From Kineobactrum sediminis (GTDB lineage: Bacteria > Pseudomonadota > Gammaproteobacteria > Pseudomonadales > Halieaceae): a stretch of 64,000 nucleotides of DNA. The notes below the pieces were generated by a model that had not been told where the DNA came from, did no database searches, and worked only from the letters and a program-made list of their open reading frames with translations. Positions 32,904-42,242 of the stretch are shown here, piece by piece; within the stretch, counting starts at the first letter, position 1; every line of letters begins with the position of its first letter. The position numbers and the translations under genes are program-made. Location of the stretch: NCBI RefSeq assembly GCF_002868715.1, contig NZ_PKLZ01000003.1, positions 124,001 to 188,000 on the forward strand, read 5' to 3'.

Positions 32904-33776
32904 ATGATTACCGGCAGTATTGTCGCGCTCGTTACACCCATGCATGCCGATGGCAGTCTCGATTGGGAAGGTCTCGAGCGGCTTCTCGATATGCATATTA
33001 TAGCCGGCACCAGCGCTATTGGTGCGGTTGGCACCACCGGGGAGAGCGCAACACTCAGCGTTCCCGAACACCTTGAGGTTATTCGCCACTGTGTCCGTTA
33101 TGTTAACGGCCGCATTCCGGTTATCGCCGGCACCGGTGCCAACTCTACCCGGGAAGCGATTGAACTGACCACGGTTGCCGCAGATAACGGTGCCGATGCC
33201 TGCCTGCTGGTGACTCCCTACTATAACCGACCAAGCCAGCGCGGTTTGTACGAACATTTCAGGGCAATTTCCGCAGCCGTGTCGATTCCGCAGATACTTT
33301 ACAATGTCCCCGGCCGTACCGCGGTTGATATGGATAACGATACCGTGGTGCGCCTGGCGACGCTTCCCAATATTATCGGTATCAAGGACGCCACCGGCGA
33401 TCTGCCGCGGGTGGCGGACTTCAAGGCCCGCTGTCCGGACGATTTCGCGATTTACTCCGGTGACGATCCCACGGCAATGGAGCTGATACTGGCGGGTGGC
33501 CACGGCAATATTTCGGTGACTGCGAATATCGCACCGCGGCAGATCGCCGACTTGTGTCGCTTTGCGCTGGCGGGCGATCGCCAGCAGGCCGCCAGTATCA
33601 ATGAACGCCTGTCGGGCCTGAACAGGGCCCTGTTCCTGGAAGCCAACCCGATTCCGGTGAAATGGGCGATGCAACAGCGCGGGTTAATTGAGTCGGGTAT
33701 TCGTTTACCCTTGACGCCACTGGATGAGCGCTACCATGCGCAGGTCCTGGCAGCTTTGGAGGCAGCGGGAATTTAA
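32904..33776 (+). CDS. dapA: 4-hydroxy-tetrahydrodipicolinate synthase
   Basis: 290-residue TIM-barrel enzyme condensing pyruvate with aspartate semialdehyde, first step of the DAP/lysine pathway. Seen: GAVGTTGESATLS, the catalytic-triad Tyr in TPYYNRPSQ, the Schiff-base Lys in IGIKDATGD, and GDDPTAMELI. The length is typical. The start at 32904 (MITGSIVALVTP) has GGAG 8 bases upstream; an upstream in-frame ATG lacks one. It overlaps bamC by one base (TAATG), the order found in many gammaproteobacteria. Confidence 0.98.
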   Translation: MITGSIVALVTPMHADGSLDWEGLERLLDMHIIAGTSAIGAVGTTGESATLSVPEHLEVIRHCVRYVNGRIPVIAGTGANSTREAIELTTVAADNGADACLLVTPYYNRPSQRGLYEHFRAISAAVSIPQILYNVPGRTAVDMDNDTVVRLATLPNIIGIKDATGDLPRVADFKARCPDDFAIYSGDDPTAMELILAGGHGNISVTANIAPRQIADLCRFALAGDRQQAASINERLSGLNRALFLEANPIPVKWAMQQRGLIESGIRLPLTPLDERYHAQVLAALEAAGI

Positions 33777-34837
33777 TGAAATATTACGGCATGATCATGA
33801 CGCGTTCGGTTCTGGCGGTGGCACTGCTGTCGACTGCGAGCGCCTGCAGTTACCTGTTCGGGGATGAGGGCATGTTCCCCGATGAGACGGAGAACTACAA
33901 GAAAGCCCGGGAGTTGCCACCGGTAAAGGTGCCCGAGGGTAAGGACGCCAGTGCGCTGCAGGAGATCTACGTCATTCCTCCGGTGAGGGAGGACCTGGTG
34001 TTGGCCGGCGAATTTGAAGTGCCGCGACCCACACCGCTGGTGGCCGGGGCCGGTCAGGATGTGGTGCGTATTCAGTCGCTTGGCGATGAAAACTGGGCAG
34101 TGGTGGCAATAGCTCCCGGCCAGTTGTGGCCGCAGTTACGCAGCTTCCTGGCGGCGGCAGGGGTCGGCGTAGGTCGGGTCGATGCACAGCTGGGTATCAT
34201 TGACAGTAACTGGCTGGAGCTTGAGGGGCAGCCGATGGCATCCCGGTTCCGTTTTCGGGTAGAGCAGGGGGTACAACGCGGCAGCAGTGAGCTGCACGTG
34301 CTGCAGATGGATCAGGCCGGTGACGTCAACACCTGGCCCGAGCAGTCCGATAATCTTGAGCAGGAAGCCGAGATGTTGCGCGCGGTAGCGCAGTTTATTG
34401 CCAACAGCAGCGATTCGGCACCGGTTTCCATGATAGCGGACCGGGCCATGAGCGCCGAGGGCAAAATTACCCTGGAGGAGTCCACACAGGGCTACGCCTA
34501 TATTCGCCTGGGGCTGCCGTTTACCCGCGCCTGGGCGTCCCTGGCCAAGGCGCTGGAGGATTCCCTGTTCGAGATCACCGACCGCGACCGCAGCACCGGC
34601 GTATACTACGTACGCTTCCTGGGTAGCGACGAAGACAGTGAGCGCGGCTGGTTTTCCTCCCTGTTCGGCGGTGACGACGATAATCCCCTGGTGGGTCGTC
34701 GTTTTCTGGTCACCGTTGCCGCAGAGGATGAGCGCGCGGTGACTATTCGCCTGGCGCCTCCGGCCGATGCGGAACAACCACTCGCGAAACGTGACGAGCA
34801 ATCTTTACTGGCACTGATCAAGGGTAATATCAACTAG
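33776..34837 (+). CDS. bamC: outer-membrane assembly lipoprotein BamC
   Basis: 353-residue lipoprotein of the BAM complex. Seen: signal ending in STASAC (lipobox), the conserved early segment ARELPPVKVPEG with IYVIPP that in E. coli binds BamD, and two helix-grip domains (ENWAVVAIAPGQLWPQLRSF and LPFTRAWASLAKALEDSLFE). The ATG overlaps the dapA stop; the second and third Met (33791, 33797) would give shorter signals. It follows dapA as in E. coli. Confidence 0.95.
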   Translation: MKYYGMIMTRSVLAVALLSTASACSYLFGDEGMFPDETENYKKARELPPVKVPEGKDASALQEIYVIPPVREDLVLAGEFEVPRPTPLVAGAGQDVVRIQSLGDENWAVVAIAPGQLWPQLRSFLAAAGVGVGRVDAQLGIIDSNWLELEGQPMASRFRFRVEQGVQRGSSELHVLQMDQAGDVNTWPEQSDNLEQEAEMLRAVAQFIANSSDSAPVSMIADRAMSAEGKITLEESTQGYAYIRLGLPFTRAWASLAKALEDSLFEITDRDRSTGVYYVRFLGSDEDSERGWFSSLFGGDDDNPLVGRRFLVTVAAEDERAVTIRLAPPADAEQPLAKRDEQSLLALIKGNIN

Positions 34838-34850
34838 GAGAGCGGACGCG

Positions 34851-35615
34851 ATGCTGCGTTTTGCGTCCCTCGGTAGCGGCAGTAAAGGCAATGCCACCGT
34901 GGTGGCGGCGGGAGATACAGTTGTCCTTATTGACTGTGGCTTCTCGGTGCGGGAGACCGCTCGCCGGCTCGCTACCCTGGGGCTCGCGCCCGAGCAGTTG
35001 GATGCCATCCTGGTGACACACGAGCATTCGGACCACAGTGCCGGCGTGGCCCGTTTGGCGCGGCGCCACAATATTCCGGTGTACCTGACCCATGGCACCC
35101 TCGGCAGCGGCCGCCTGGATGGCTGTCCACAGGTACACTGTTTTAATTGCGCGGAGCAGTTCCGGATCGGTAGTCTGGACATTGAGGCTGTTGCCGTGCC
35201 CCATGATGCCCGGGAGCCCTGTCAGTACCGGCTCAGTTATCTGGGTCGCAGCCTGGGGGTTTTGACTGACCTGGGCAGCATTACAGAGCATGTAGTGGCA
35301 CGTTTCAGGGGTGTTCAGGCGCTGGTGCTGGAATTCAATCACGATCTCGATATGTTGTGGCAGGGCGCCTACCCGGCAGCACTGAAAAAGCGCGTGGCGG
35401 GCGACTGGGGACATCTCAATAACGGCCAGGCCGTGGCTCTACTGCAACAGCTTGGGATCAAGTCCCTGCAGCATCTGGTTGTCGCGCACATCAGCGAGCA
35501 GAACAATTGCCCTCAGCAGGCTGCTGCAGAATTGGCGGCGGTGTATGGGCCGCTCGACAGCCGGGTAGTATTTGCCGCCCAGGACAGCGGCTTTGGCTGG
35601 CTGGCGCTGACCTGA
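34851..35615 (+). CDS. metallo-beta-lactamase fold hydrolase (YycJ/WalJ-like)
   Basis: 254-residue MBL-fold protein. Seen: SLGSGSKGNATVV, the zinc motif THEHSDH, a later AVPHDA and VAHISEQNNCPQ. The pattern matches the YycJ/PhnP-like group of putative hydrolases or exonucleases that commonly follows dapA-bamC in Pseudomonas-like genomes. Substrate unknown. It starts 13 bases after bamC behind AGGAG, so it belongs to that operon. It converges with the LRR lipoprotein gene. Confidence 0.9.
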   Translation: MLRFASLGSGSKGNATVVAAGDTVVLIDCGFSVRETARRLATLGLAPEQLDAILVTHEHSDHSAGVARLARRHNIPVYLTHGTLGSGRLDGCPQVHCFNCAEQFRIGSLDIEAVAVPHDAREPCQYRLSYLGRSLGVLTDLGSITEHVVARFRGVQALVLEFNHDLDMLWQGAYPAALKKRVAGDWGHLNNGQAVALLQQLGIKSLQHLVVAHISEQNNCPQQAAAELAAVYGPLDSRVVFAAQDSGFGWLALT

Positions 35616-35631
35616 CTTACAGCCTTCGCCG

Positions 35632-36126
35632 TTACTGGCAGTGACGAGGCAGGGTCACTTTCTCCAGCTGTTGCAGCTGTTCAGGCGCCGGGCAGCGAAG
35701 CCCGGGATTACCCCGCAGGTTAAGCACCGCCAGCACCGGCAGATTATACAGGCGGGTCGCGTCTTCAATCCGGTTATTTTCCAGAATCAGGGTGCGCAGC
35801 TCCAGCATCACACCCAGCTCCTCAACCCCGCTGATGGCGTTATCTGACAAATCCACATGGCTTAAGCTCGAAAACCGGCCCAGGCCGGTGATGTCCCGTA
35901 TTCCCGCGCCCTGGCATTCCAGGCGCTGCAGTTCGCCAACACTGCTGATCTTGCGATCATTGATGGCACGTTCAAGACAGCGACGCAGTCCCGGGTCATC
36001 GACAGTAAAGTCGTCCAGCAGTGGTCGCGGGCTGTAAACCACGCGCTCGTTGAAGCTCACATCGTACTGCTGGCACCCATTTATGGTAAGCAGTACCAGC
36101 AGGCTGGCGGCGAGACGAAAAACCAT
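35632..36126 (-). CDS. leucine-rich-repeat lipoprotein
   Basis: 164-residue protein. Seen: MVFRLAASLLVLLTINGC as a lipoprotein-like signal (the Asn before Gly-Cys is not typical), a short linker, then about three to four leucine-rich repeats (LQRLECQGAGIRDITGL, LSHVDLSDNAISGVEEL, LRTLILENNRIEDATRL, LAVLNLRGNPGL). LRRs of this type mediate protein contacts; no partner is known. The frame stays open upstream, antisense to the cyclase-like gene, but this start gives the signal. A start 13 residues earlier is possible. It is divergent from the cyclase-like gene. Confidence 0.8.
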   Translation of the reverse strand: MVFRLAASLLVLLTINGCQQYDVSFNERVVYSPRPLLDDFTVDDPGLRRCLERAINDRKISSVGELQRLECQGAGIRDITGLGRFSSLSHVDLSDNAISGVEELGVMLELRTLILENNRIEDATRLYNLPVLAVLNLRGNPGLRCPAPEQLQQLEKVTLPRHCQ

Positions 36127-36231
36127 GGTTGCGACACTCCCTCGGTCAATTACCGGTTGGCAGCTCATGGCGTTGACCATGCGCAGCACTCTATAATGGT
36201 ACCCGGTACTGCGGATAACAACGAGTAGTGA

Positions 36232-37575
36232 ATGGTTTCTTCGGGAGAATTGGAAGGCATCGACGGTACGGTGGGAGTCAAGCCGGAGAGCACGATCAGT
36301 ATTGTCCAGCGCGGTAACCTGAAGACGCTGGAGCGCGCGCTGCGCAAACAGTGGCGCCTGGGACAGAATATCGTGTTGTGCTGGAGTGCCGACGAACGCG
36401 GCGTACTGGTCATTTTTGTGCCGCATTACTTTCTGGGTAATTACTGCGCCCGGCTGGATGAAGGACCGGACAATGAGGCTTTCATTCGCGAGCTGATTTC
36501 GGGGCAGCGCCGCAAACGCCGCAAGGAACTCTTTGCCATTGCCGAGCGTCTCGATATCGCCCCCGGTTTCATCAAGCTCGACGCGCCACTGGTGGAAGAA
36601 GAGCCGGTTATCAGCGGCGTCGAACAATTGATCAAACGTTACGGGCTTAGCTATGTCAGCGACCGCGCAGTATTGCTGTTTGATATCGCGGAATTTGCCT
36701 TGTCCACCCCGTTTCAGCAGGCCAGCCAACTCAACAGCTTGTCGTATTCGCTGAATTCGGCATACAACAAACTGCTGACCAAGGGCATAGAGGTTAATTT
36801 TTCGAGAACCACGACCGGCGACGGTTATTATGTCTGGAATCGGGACCTGGGCCCGGAAGCCAATCGTAACCTGCTGTTTTTCATGCTTCTGGTGGTGGCT
36901 GACAATGCCGCCGCCCGGGCAGCCTCGCGAGGCAACACGGTGCCGGTTATTCGCACCGGCTATCATATCGGTAGTCACTACGAGCTGTACCAGGCCGAGG
37001 GAGTCAATCCGACAATCCACAGTTATATCGTTGGCGATGTCACCATAGAATTGTCGCGCATGCTGGACCTGGCCATGCCTGGCCAGATCCTCATCGGCCA
37101 CTTCGAATGCTGTCTTCCCGCCGCTGTCGAGGGTGTGGCGGAGTTGCCGGGACGGGTGCTTGCTCCGGTCTTTATCAGCCATTGCCGACATACCCTGGCC
37201 GCGCTCAACGGGGTGCAACTGGCCGGCAAGTCGATCGGCCATATCAGCTGTCAGCTCACCGGCGCGAGGGACCCCGGCGACCGTCGCGCGGCGCGCCGTT
37301 TTATTATCATCGACAAACACGGTCTTTCACGGCATGCGTACAATCTGGAAACCGGTATTGAACTGGACGATACGACGCTCGCCCTCGGGCTTGATGCGGC
37401 TGCACTACCCGGGCCGGTAACAGCGGCTCCCCCGGGTGTTATTGAGCGAAGGCAGGCGGTAGCCAATGGCGGATATAACCTGTCCGGATACGCCGACCAG
37501 GCACTCAGGCAGGGTGAAGAGTTGGCGGTTATGCTCCAGCGGCGTCGTTACGTGGCATCCATCAGTGAAGACTGA
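36232..37575 (+). CDS. divergent class III nucleotide cyclase-like protein
   Basis: 447-residue soluble protein. Residues 1-140 are not recognised. Residues about 145-290 align to a class III adenylate/guanylate cyclase homology domain: first metal Asp D151 (LLFDIAEF), second D197 (TTGDGYYVW), RTGYHIG at 241-247, and SYIVGDVTIELSRML at 264-278 followed by AMPGQILIG. In that last block the transition-state Asn is Ile272, though Arg276 remains, and the purine-selecting Lys before GDG is not present. So the metal site is kept but catalysis is doubtful. A C-terminal 100 residues (ARRFIIIDKHGLSRHAYNLE) are unassigned. No membrane segment. Divergent from an LRR lipoprotein; 16 bases before rsmJ. 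Confidence 0.72.
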   Translation: MVSSGELEGIDGTVGVKPESTISIVQRGNLKTLERALRKQWRLGQNIVLCWSADERGVLVIFVPHYFLGNYCARLDEGPDNEAFIRELISGQRRKRRKELFAIAERLDIAPGFIKLDAPLVEEEPVISGVEQLIKRYGLSYVSDRAVLLFDIAEFALSTPFQQASQLNSLSYSLNSAYNKLLTKGIEVNFSRTTTGDGYYVWNRDLGPEANRNLLFFMLLVVADNAAARAASRGNTVPVIRTGYHIGSHYELYQAEGVNPTIHSYIVGDVTIELSRMLDLAMPGQILIGHFECCLPAAVEGVAELPGRVLAPVFISHCRHTLAALNGVQLAGKSIGHISCQLTGARDPGDRRAARRFIIIDKHGLSRHAYNLETGIELDDTTLALGLDAAALPGPVTAAPPGVIERRQAVANGGYNLSGYADQALRQGEELAVMLQRRRYVASISED

Positions 37576-37591
37576 ATCTTTGCAGCGGTCC

Positions 37592-38398
37592 ATGGATGTA
37601 TCGGGCCCGGTTATTGCGGTTCAGCCGGTGTTGCCGGTGTTGCAGGCAAAAGCGGCTGAACTGGCGCAGCGCCTGGGCCTGCCATTGCTCAACGCAGGCC
37701 AGGTAGACCTTCCGGGTACGCTTGTCGGTTTGTTGCTGGTGGGTCCCGAGGGCCTCGCGCTGCGGGCACCGGGTAAGTCAGCACCCGGTGCCATTGCAGT
37801 GGATTTTGGCGCCGGGGCAATGCGTCACCGGCGGCGAGGTGGCCAGAACGAGTTGCTTGGCCGCGCAGTCGGTGTGGGCAAGAAACCCGCGCTGCAGGTG
37901 TTGGACGCCACCGCGGGCCTGGGGCGGGATGCGTTTGTGCTGGCCGATCTCGGCTGCCGGGTCACTCTGGTAGAACGGGAGCCGGTGGTTGCGGCACTAC
38001 TGGAGTGCGGCCTGGCGCGTGCCAGCGCTGCGCAGGAACCCTGGTTGCGAGAGGTTGCGGCGAGAATGAGACTGCTGACCGGTGAGGCGTGCAGCCTGGC
38101 TGCCTCAAGCCTGGGGGAGCTGGATGTTATTTACCTGGATCCGATGTTTCCGCAACGGGACAAGAGTGCTGCGGTGAAAAAGGAAATGGCCCTGTTTCAG
38201 GCCCTGTTTGATAATGGAGATGCCACCGCTGAGCCCGCCGGACTGTTGGCGTGGGCGCTGCGCTGCCCGGTTGCACGGGTGGTGGTCAAGCGACCGCTGA
38301 AGGCCGCGCCACTGGCTGGCATTCCTCCGTCACACAGTATTCGCGGCAAGGCGGTACGTTACGATGTGCACGTGTTGCAGAGTTTGAAGGCAGCCTGA
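37592..38398 (+). CDS. rsmJ: 16S rRNA m2G1516 methyltransferase RsmJ
   Basis: 268-residue SAM-dependent methyltransferase (UPF0341/RsmJ) modifying guanine 1516 of 16S rRNA. Seen: DFGAGAMRHRRRGG, the SAM loop VLDATAGLGRDAFVLADLG, the acidic strand VTLVERE, the catalytic-type LDPMFPQRDKSAAVKKEM and KRPLKAAPL, all diagnostic. The ATG at 37592 gives MDVSGPVIAV; an upstream GTG at 37565 overlapping the previous stop is another possible start. Neither has a strong ribosome site. Confidence 0.95.
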   Translation: MDVSGPVIAVQPVLPVLQAKAAELAQRLGLPLLNAGQVDLPGTLVGLLLVGPEGLALRAPGKSAPGAIAVDFGAGAMRHRRRGGQNELLGRAVGVGKKPALQVLDATAGLGRDAFVLADLGCRVTLVEREPVVAALLECGLARASAAQEPWLREVAARMRLLTGEACSLAASSLGELDVIYLDPMFPQRDKSAAVKKEMALFQALFDNGDATAEPAGLLAWALRCPVARVVVKRPLKAAPLAGIPPSHSIRGKAVRYDVHVLQSLKAA

Positions 38399-38414
38399 AC
38401 GCAGCGTTTTACTT

Positions 38415-39194
38415 TTACTGGCGCCGGGCGGGTATCCGGAACAGGCGGCGGGTGATCAGCGACTGGAACAGCGGGTCCAGCCAGCGATAAAGTCGCCCGG
38501 AAAGGTACACCGGTTTGCCTTTTTCCACTGCCCGGATGCCCTCGCGAACCACAACCTCGGCGTCATACCAGATAAACCCCGGCGTGCCGTTTTTCATGTC
38601 CTGCAACCCCGCGGTACTGTGGAAGTCAGTATGGGTATAGCCTGGGCACAGGGCGCATACGTTAACACCGCTGCCATGCAGGGTCACCGCGAGATCTTCT
38701 GACAGCGCTATGAGATAGGCTTTGCTGGGGCCGTAATTACAGCCGCCCACCCGGGGGATGCGCCCGGCGACAGAGGCAATATTGATTACCCTGCCGAAGC
38801 CCCGCTCGCGCATGCCGGGAATGAACAGATGGCACAGTTCTGCCACCGCCAGCATCATCAGCTGGAAAAAAGCCTGTTGTTCCGCCCAGTCGCGGTCGGT
38901 GAGCAAATCGGGGCCGGCGATACCGGCATTGTTTACCAGGAAGTCGATGTTGATTCCCTGTTGCTGCACAGTGTCATAGAGTGCCTGCGGTGCAGCAGCG
39001 GTTGCCAGGTCGGCGGGTACGATCAGTACGTCGTTGGAATACGTATCCTGCAAGGACTTCGCCAGCGCCTGGAGTTTGTCCTCGCGGCGGGCTACCAGTA
39101 CCAGGTTGTAGCCCATAGCTGCGAGCTGGCGCGCAAACTCCGCCCCCAGTCCTGCCGATGCGCCGGTTACCAGAGCGGTGCGCTTGCCTGTCAT
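38415..39194 (-). CDS. short-chain dehydrogenase/reductase
   Basis: 259-residue classical SDR. Seen: ALVTGASAGLGAEFARQLAA, FLVNNAGIAGPD, INIASVAGRIP, catalytic YGPSKAYLIAL, and a family C-terminal extension (KGKPVYLSGRLYRWLDPL) found in DltE-like/fatty-acyl reductases. Substrate unknown; possibly a fatty aldehyde or ketone. The start at 39194 begins MTGKRTALVTG. It is divergent from a second SDR at 39327 with which it shares fold and length, so they may be paralogues. Confidence 0.9.
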   Translation of the reverse strand: MTGKRTALVTGASAGLGAEFARQLAAMGYNLVLVARREDKLQALAKSLQDTYSNDVLIVPADLATAAAPQALYDTVQQQGINIDFLVNNAGIAGPDLLTDRDWAEQQAFFQLMMLAVAELCHLFIPGMRERGFGRVINIASVAGRIPRVGGCNYGPSKAYLIALSEDLAVTLHGSGVNVCALCPGYTHTDFHSTAGLQDMKNGTPGFIWYDAEVVVREGIRAVEKGKPVYLSGRLYRWLDPLFQSLITRRLFRIPARRQ

Positions 39195-39241
39195 GCGGTG
39201 TCTCCTGGAAATTAGCCTTGGATACCGATGGTACGATATTA

Positions 39242-39259
39242 CGCAGGCGATTGCCTGCG
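39242..39259. repeat. perfect inverted repeat between divergent SDR genes
   Basis: CGCAGGC GATT GCCTGCG forms a perfect 7-bp stem with a 4-nt loop, 48 bases from one start and 68 from the other. It could be an operator for a dimeric regulator or a small hairpin; no regulator gene is adjacent. Confidence 0.4.
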
Positions 39260-39278
39260 CGAATTGTGGAGAGGGGGT

Positions 39279-39287
39279 TGCTACAAT
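39279..39287 (+). promoter_or_regulatory. extended -10 promoter for the plus-strand SDR
   Basis: TGC followed by TACAAT (39282-39287) forms an extended -10 element 40 bases before the ATG at 39327. The -35 region is poor. Confidence 0.4.
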
Positions 39288-39326
39288 GCGAGACCTGACC
39301 CCCGACGTGATTAAAGGATAAAGAGC

Positions 39327-40085
39327 ATGGGTAAAAATGGAATGATTGCACTGGTGACAGGGGCTTCCTCGGGACTTGGCGCGGAGTACTGTCGCCAGCT
39401 TGCGGGCCGTTGCGAGACGATAATCGCCGTGGCCCGACGCGGCGACAGACTGCAGGCACTGGCTGAAGAGCTGGCGGGCCGGGTGAAGCTGGAGCCGGTG
39501 GTTGCCGACCTGGCTACCGTGGAAGGTGTCACCCGGACGGTGGAGGCGCTGCGGCAGAAAGGACCGGTGGATATCCTGGTAAACAACGCAGGGTTCTCTA
39601 CCTTTGGCGATTTCGGTCGCAGTGAGCTGGAGCCGGAGTTGCAGATGATACGGCTGCACATCGATGCCACCCTGGAGCTTACCCGGGCTGCGGTACCCTT
39701 CATGCGCGAACGCGGGGGCGGCCATATTATCAACGTCGCGTCCATTGGCGCCTTTCTTACCATGAAGGACACATCGGTATACGGTGCCAGTAAAGCGTTT
39801 CTTCCCCAGTTTTCCCTGTCGCTGCAACACGAGGTGGCGGCTGACCATATTACCGTGCAGTGCCTGTGCCCGGGTTTAACCCGCACGGAAATACACGACA
39901 CCCCTTATTTCAAGGGCTTCGACAAGACGCGGATGCCCGAGGAGCTGTGGATGGAGGCGGCGCCCGTGGTAGCGGCCAGCCTCGAGGCGCTGGATACCGG
40001 CAAGGTTATCGTGGTGCCGGGCGCGGTAAACCGACAGATGGCGCGAGACAGTCTGCAGCAGCTGTTGCAGTCACTGGCAGAGTAG
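39327..40085 (+). CDS. short-chain dehydrogenase/reductase
   Basis: 252-residue classical SDR. Seen: [45 protein letters not shown], catalytic [11 protein letters not shown] and the ending [12 protein letters not shown]. It resembles YqjQ/DltE-like oxidoreductases of unknown substrate. AAAGGA lies 9 bases before the ATG. The 3' end overlaps the dapE 3' end by 15 bases, so the genes converge. Confidence 0.9.
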   Translation: MGKNGMIALVTGASSGLGAEYCRQLAGRCETIIAVARRGDRLQALAEELAGRVKLEPVVADLATVEGVTRTVEALRQKGPVDILVNNAGFSTFGDFGRSELEPELQMIRLHIDATLELTRAAVPFMRERGGGHIINVASIGAFLTMKDTSVYGASKAFLPQFSLSLQHEVAADHITVQCLCPGLTRTEIHDTPYFKGFDKTRMPEELWMEAAPVVAASLEALDTGKVIVVPGAVNRQMARDSLQQLLQSLAE

Positions 40086-41201
40086 GCGGGTGATAATGCC
40101 CTGGTAGAGTCCGGCAAGCCGGGGCAGGTCGGCAGTCCTTACGCACTCGTTGCGCTGGTGAATGGTGGCGTTTACGGGGCCCAGTTCCAGCACCTGGGCA
40201 CCGGTGGGCGCTATGAACCGGCCATCCGAGGTGCCGCCTGCTGTAGAGAGTTCGGTTTCAAGCCCGGTGGCCTCGCGAATGCAATCAACGACTGCAGCGA
40301 CCAGTTCACCACTGGCGGTCAGGAAAGGTTCACCGCTCAACTGCCAGTCAATACTGTAATCCAGTGCATGGGCGTCCAGCAGTGTTTCCGTGCGCCGCCG
40401 CAGGTCAGCCGCGGTGACCTCTGTGGAAAAACGGAAGTTGAATAACGCAGTCAGTTCGCCGGGGATGACATTGGTGGCACCGGTGCCGCTGTTGATATTG
40501 GATATTTGCAGCGAGGTGGCGGGGAAAAAATCATTACCCTGGTCCCAGCGCTGCAGGCTGAGGGCGTGCAGTGCAGGCAGTGCGCGATGGATGGGGTTAT
40601 CGGCCAGCTGCGGATAGGCGATGTGTCCCTGCACACCCTTTACCGTGAGTACGGCCCCCAGCGAACCCCGTCGCCCGTTCTTGACCACATCGCCCAGCTC
40701 GGCGCTGCTCGAGGGTTCGCCTACCAGACACCAGTCAATCTGTTCGCCTTGTTGCCGCAGGTAATCCAGGACCTTGACGGTACCATTGACGGCCGGGCCT
40801 TCCTCATCGGCGGTGATCAGGAAACCGATGCGCCCCGGGTGTTCCGGATGGGCGGCGACAAAGTCCTCACAGGCAATAACCATTGCCGCCAGGCTGCCTT
40901 TCATGTCTGCCGCGCCGCGACCATAGAGCATGCCATCGCGCAGGGTAGGGCTGAACGGCGCCGAATCCCAGGCCTCTTCAGGCCCGGTGGGTACCACATC
41001 CGTGTGGCCGGCGAATACCAGCAGCGGGCCGGAATCACCGCGCACGGCCCAGAAATTGTCCACCTCGCCAAAACGCAGTGGAGTGCACTGAAACCCAATG
41101 GCGCGCAGGCGTTGCATCATCAGCACCTGGCAGCCGGCGTCATCGGGCGTTACCGAGGCCCGTTGTATCAGCTCACAGCACAGTTCCAGTGTTCGTTCCA
41201 C
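40071..41201 (-). CDS. dapE: succinyl-diaminopimelate desuccinylase
   Basis: 376-residue dizinc M20 hydrolase of the succinylase DAP pathway. Seen: [13 protein letters not shown] with the first zinc His, [16 protein letters not shown], the catalytic Glu pair in [13 protein letters not shown], and the ending [14 protein letters not shown] with the late zinc His. Same-strand genes upstream are dapD and dapC, so three consecutive DAP steps are encoded together. It overlaps the convergent SDR at its 3' end by 15 bases. Confidence 0.98.
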   Translation of the reverse strand: MERTLELCCELIQRASVTPDDAGCQVLMMQRLRAIGFQCTPLRFGEVDNFWAVRGDSGPLLVFAGHTDVVPTGPEEAWDSAPFSPTLRDGMLYGRGAADMKGSLAAMVIACEDFVAAHPEHPGRIGFLITADEEGPAVNGTVKVLDYLRQQGEQIDWCLVGEPSSSAELGDVVKNGRRGSLGAVLTVKGVQGHIAYPQLADNPIHRALPALHALSLQRWDQGNDFFPATSLQISNINSGTGATNVIPGELTALFNFRFSTEVTAADLRRRTETLLDAHALDYSIDWQLSGEPFLTASGELVAAVVDCIREATGLETELSTAGGTSDGRFIAPTGAQVLELGPVNATIHQRNECVRTADLPRLAGLYQGIITRLLCQ

Positions 41202-41215
41202 GTCCGGGCTCCCGC

Positions 41216-42235
41216 TCAGTTATGTGCGTGTAATTCCGCATTCAGTTCGACGGCAGAACGGTTGGTGAGGCACTCCACCGCACCGGTACTGGAGTTGCGT
41301 CGAAACAGCAGGCCCGACTGGCCCGCCAGTTCCCGCGCCTTGACCGTTGCCACCGGCTGGCCATCGGCATCGTGCAGGGCCACCCGGGTGCCGGCGGTGA
41401 CAAACAAACCCGCCTCCACCGTGCAGCGGTCACCCAGCGGTATGCCAATACCCGCGTTGGCGCCGATAAGGCATTCCTTGCCCACGGAAATAATGATGTT
41501 GCCGCCCCCCGACAGGGTACCCATGGTGGAACAGCCGCCGCCAAGGTCAGAGCCGCTGCCAACCATTACCCCGGCAGAGATGCGACCTTCGATCATCCCC
41601 GGGCCCTCGGTGCCGGCGTTAAAATTGACAAAGCCCTCGTGCATGATCGTGGTGCCCTCACCGAGATAGGCGCCCAGGCGCACCCGTGCGGTGTGTGCAA
41701 TACGGACTCCACCGGGCACCACGTAGTTGGTCATTTTCGGAAACTTGTCCACGCAGCTCACTTCCAGGACGTCTCCCCGCAAGCGCGCTGCGAGCTGCCG
41801 CGCCGGTAGTTCGGCGATATCAATGGCGCCCTCGCTGGTCCACGCCACGTTGGGCAACGTGCTGAATAATCCCTGCAGGTCGGTGTGATGGGGTTTGACC
41901 AGGCGGTGTGATAGCAGGTGCAGTTTCAGGTAGGCTTCGGGGACTGTCGCTGGCGGAGTATCCGCGTGCAGCACCACGGCCACTACGGGCGCTTCGCTGG
42001 CTACCAGCTGTGCCGCCAACTGCGCCTGGGCAGTCTCGCCCGCTGCGGCCAGCGACTTCTCCAGCTCTGACAGTTGTTCCCGGGAGAGCGGGGTGTTGTT
42101 ATCACTGGCTGTAATGGCGGCGACCAGTTCCGCCGGCGGCGCCAGTACCGGGTTGGCAAAAAAAACCTCCAGCCACTGGTGCTGGCTGTTGTGGGTACCG
42201 ATACCAAGGCCGAAGGCAAATACGCTGTCTGTCAT
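41216..42235 (-). CDS. dapD: tetrahydrodipicolinate N-succinyltransferase
   Basis: 339-residue left-handed beta-helix acyltransferase adding succinyl to tetrahydrodipicolinate. Seen: the longer DapD type found in pseudomonads and relatives (E. coli DapD is 274), with hexapeptide repeats around [40 protein letters not shown] and [17 protein letters not shown]. It lies between a YffB-like gene (7 bases) and dapE (14 bases) on the minus strand. Confidence 0.97.
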   Translation of the reverse strand: MTDSVFAFGLGIGTHNSQHQWLEVFFANPVLAPPAELVAAITASDNNTPLSREQLSELEKSLAAAGETAQAQLAAQLVASEAPVVAVVLHADTPPATVPEAYLKLHLLSHRLVKPHHTDLQGLFSTLPNVAWTSEGAIDIAELPARQLAARLRGDVLEVSCVDKFPKMTNYVVPGGVRIAHTARVRLGAYLGEGTTIMHEGFVNFNAGTEGPGMIEGRISAGVMVGSGSDLGGGCSTMGTLSGGGNIIISVGKECLIGANAGIGIPLGDRCTVEAGLFVTAGTRVALHDADGQPVATVKARELAGQSGLLFRRNSSTGAVECLTNRSAVELNAELHAHN

Positions 42236-42242
42236 TGTTTAC

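Noticed and set aside
36127-37320. Long upstream extension of the LRR lipoprotein frame on the minus strand
   Set aside because: It runs antisense to the cyclase-like gene and carries no domain; the lipoprotein signal at 36126 marks the true start.
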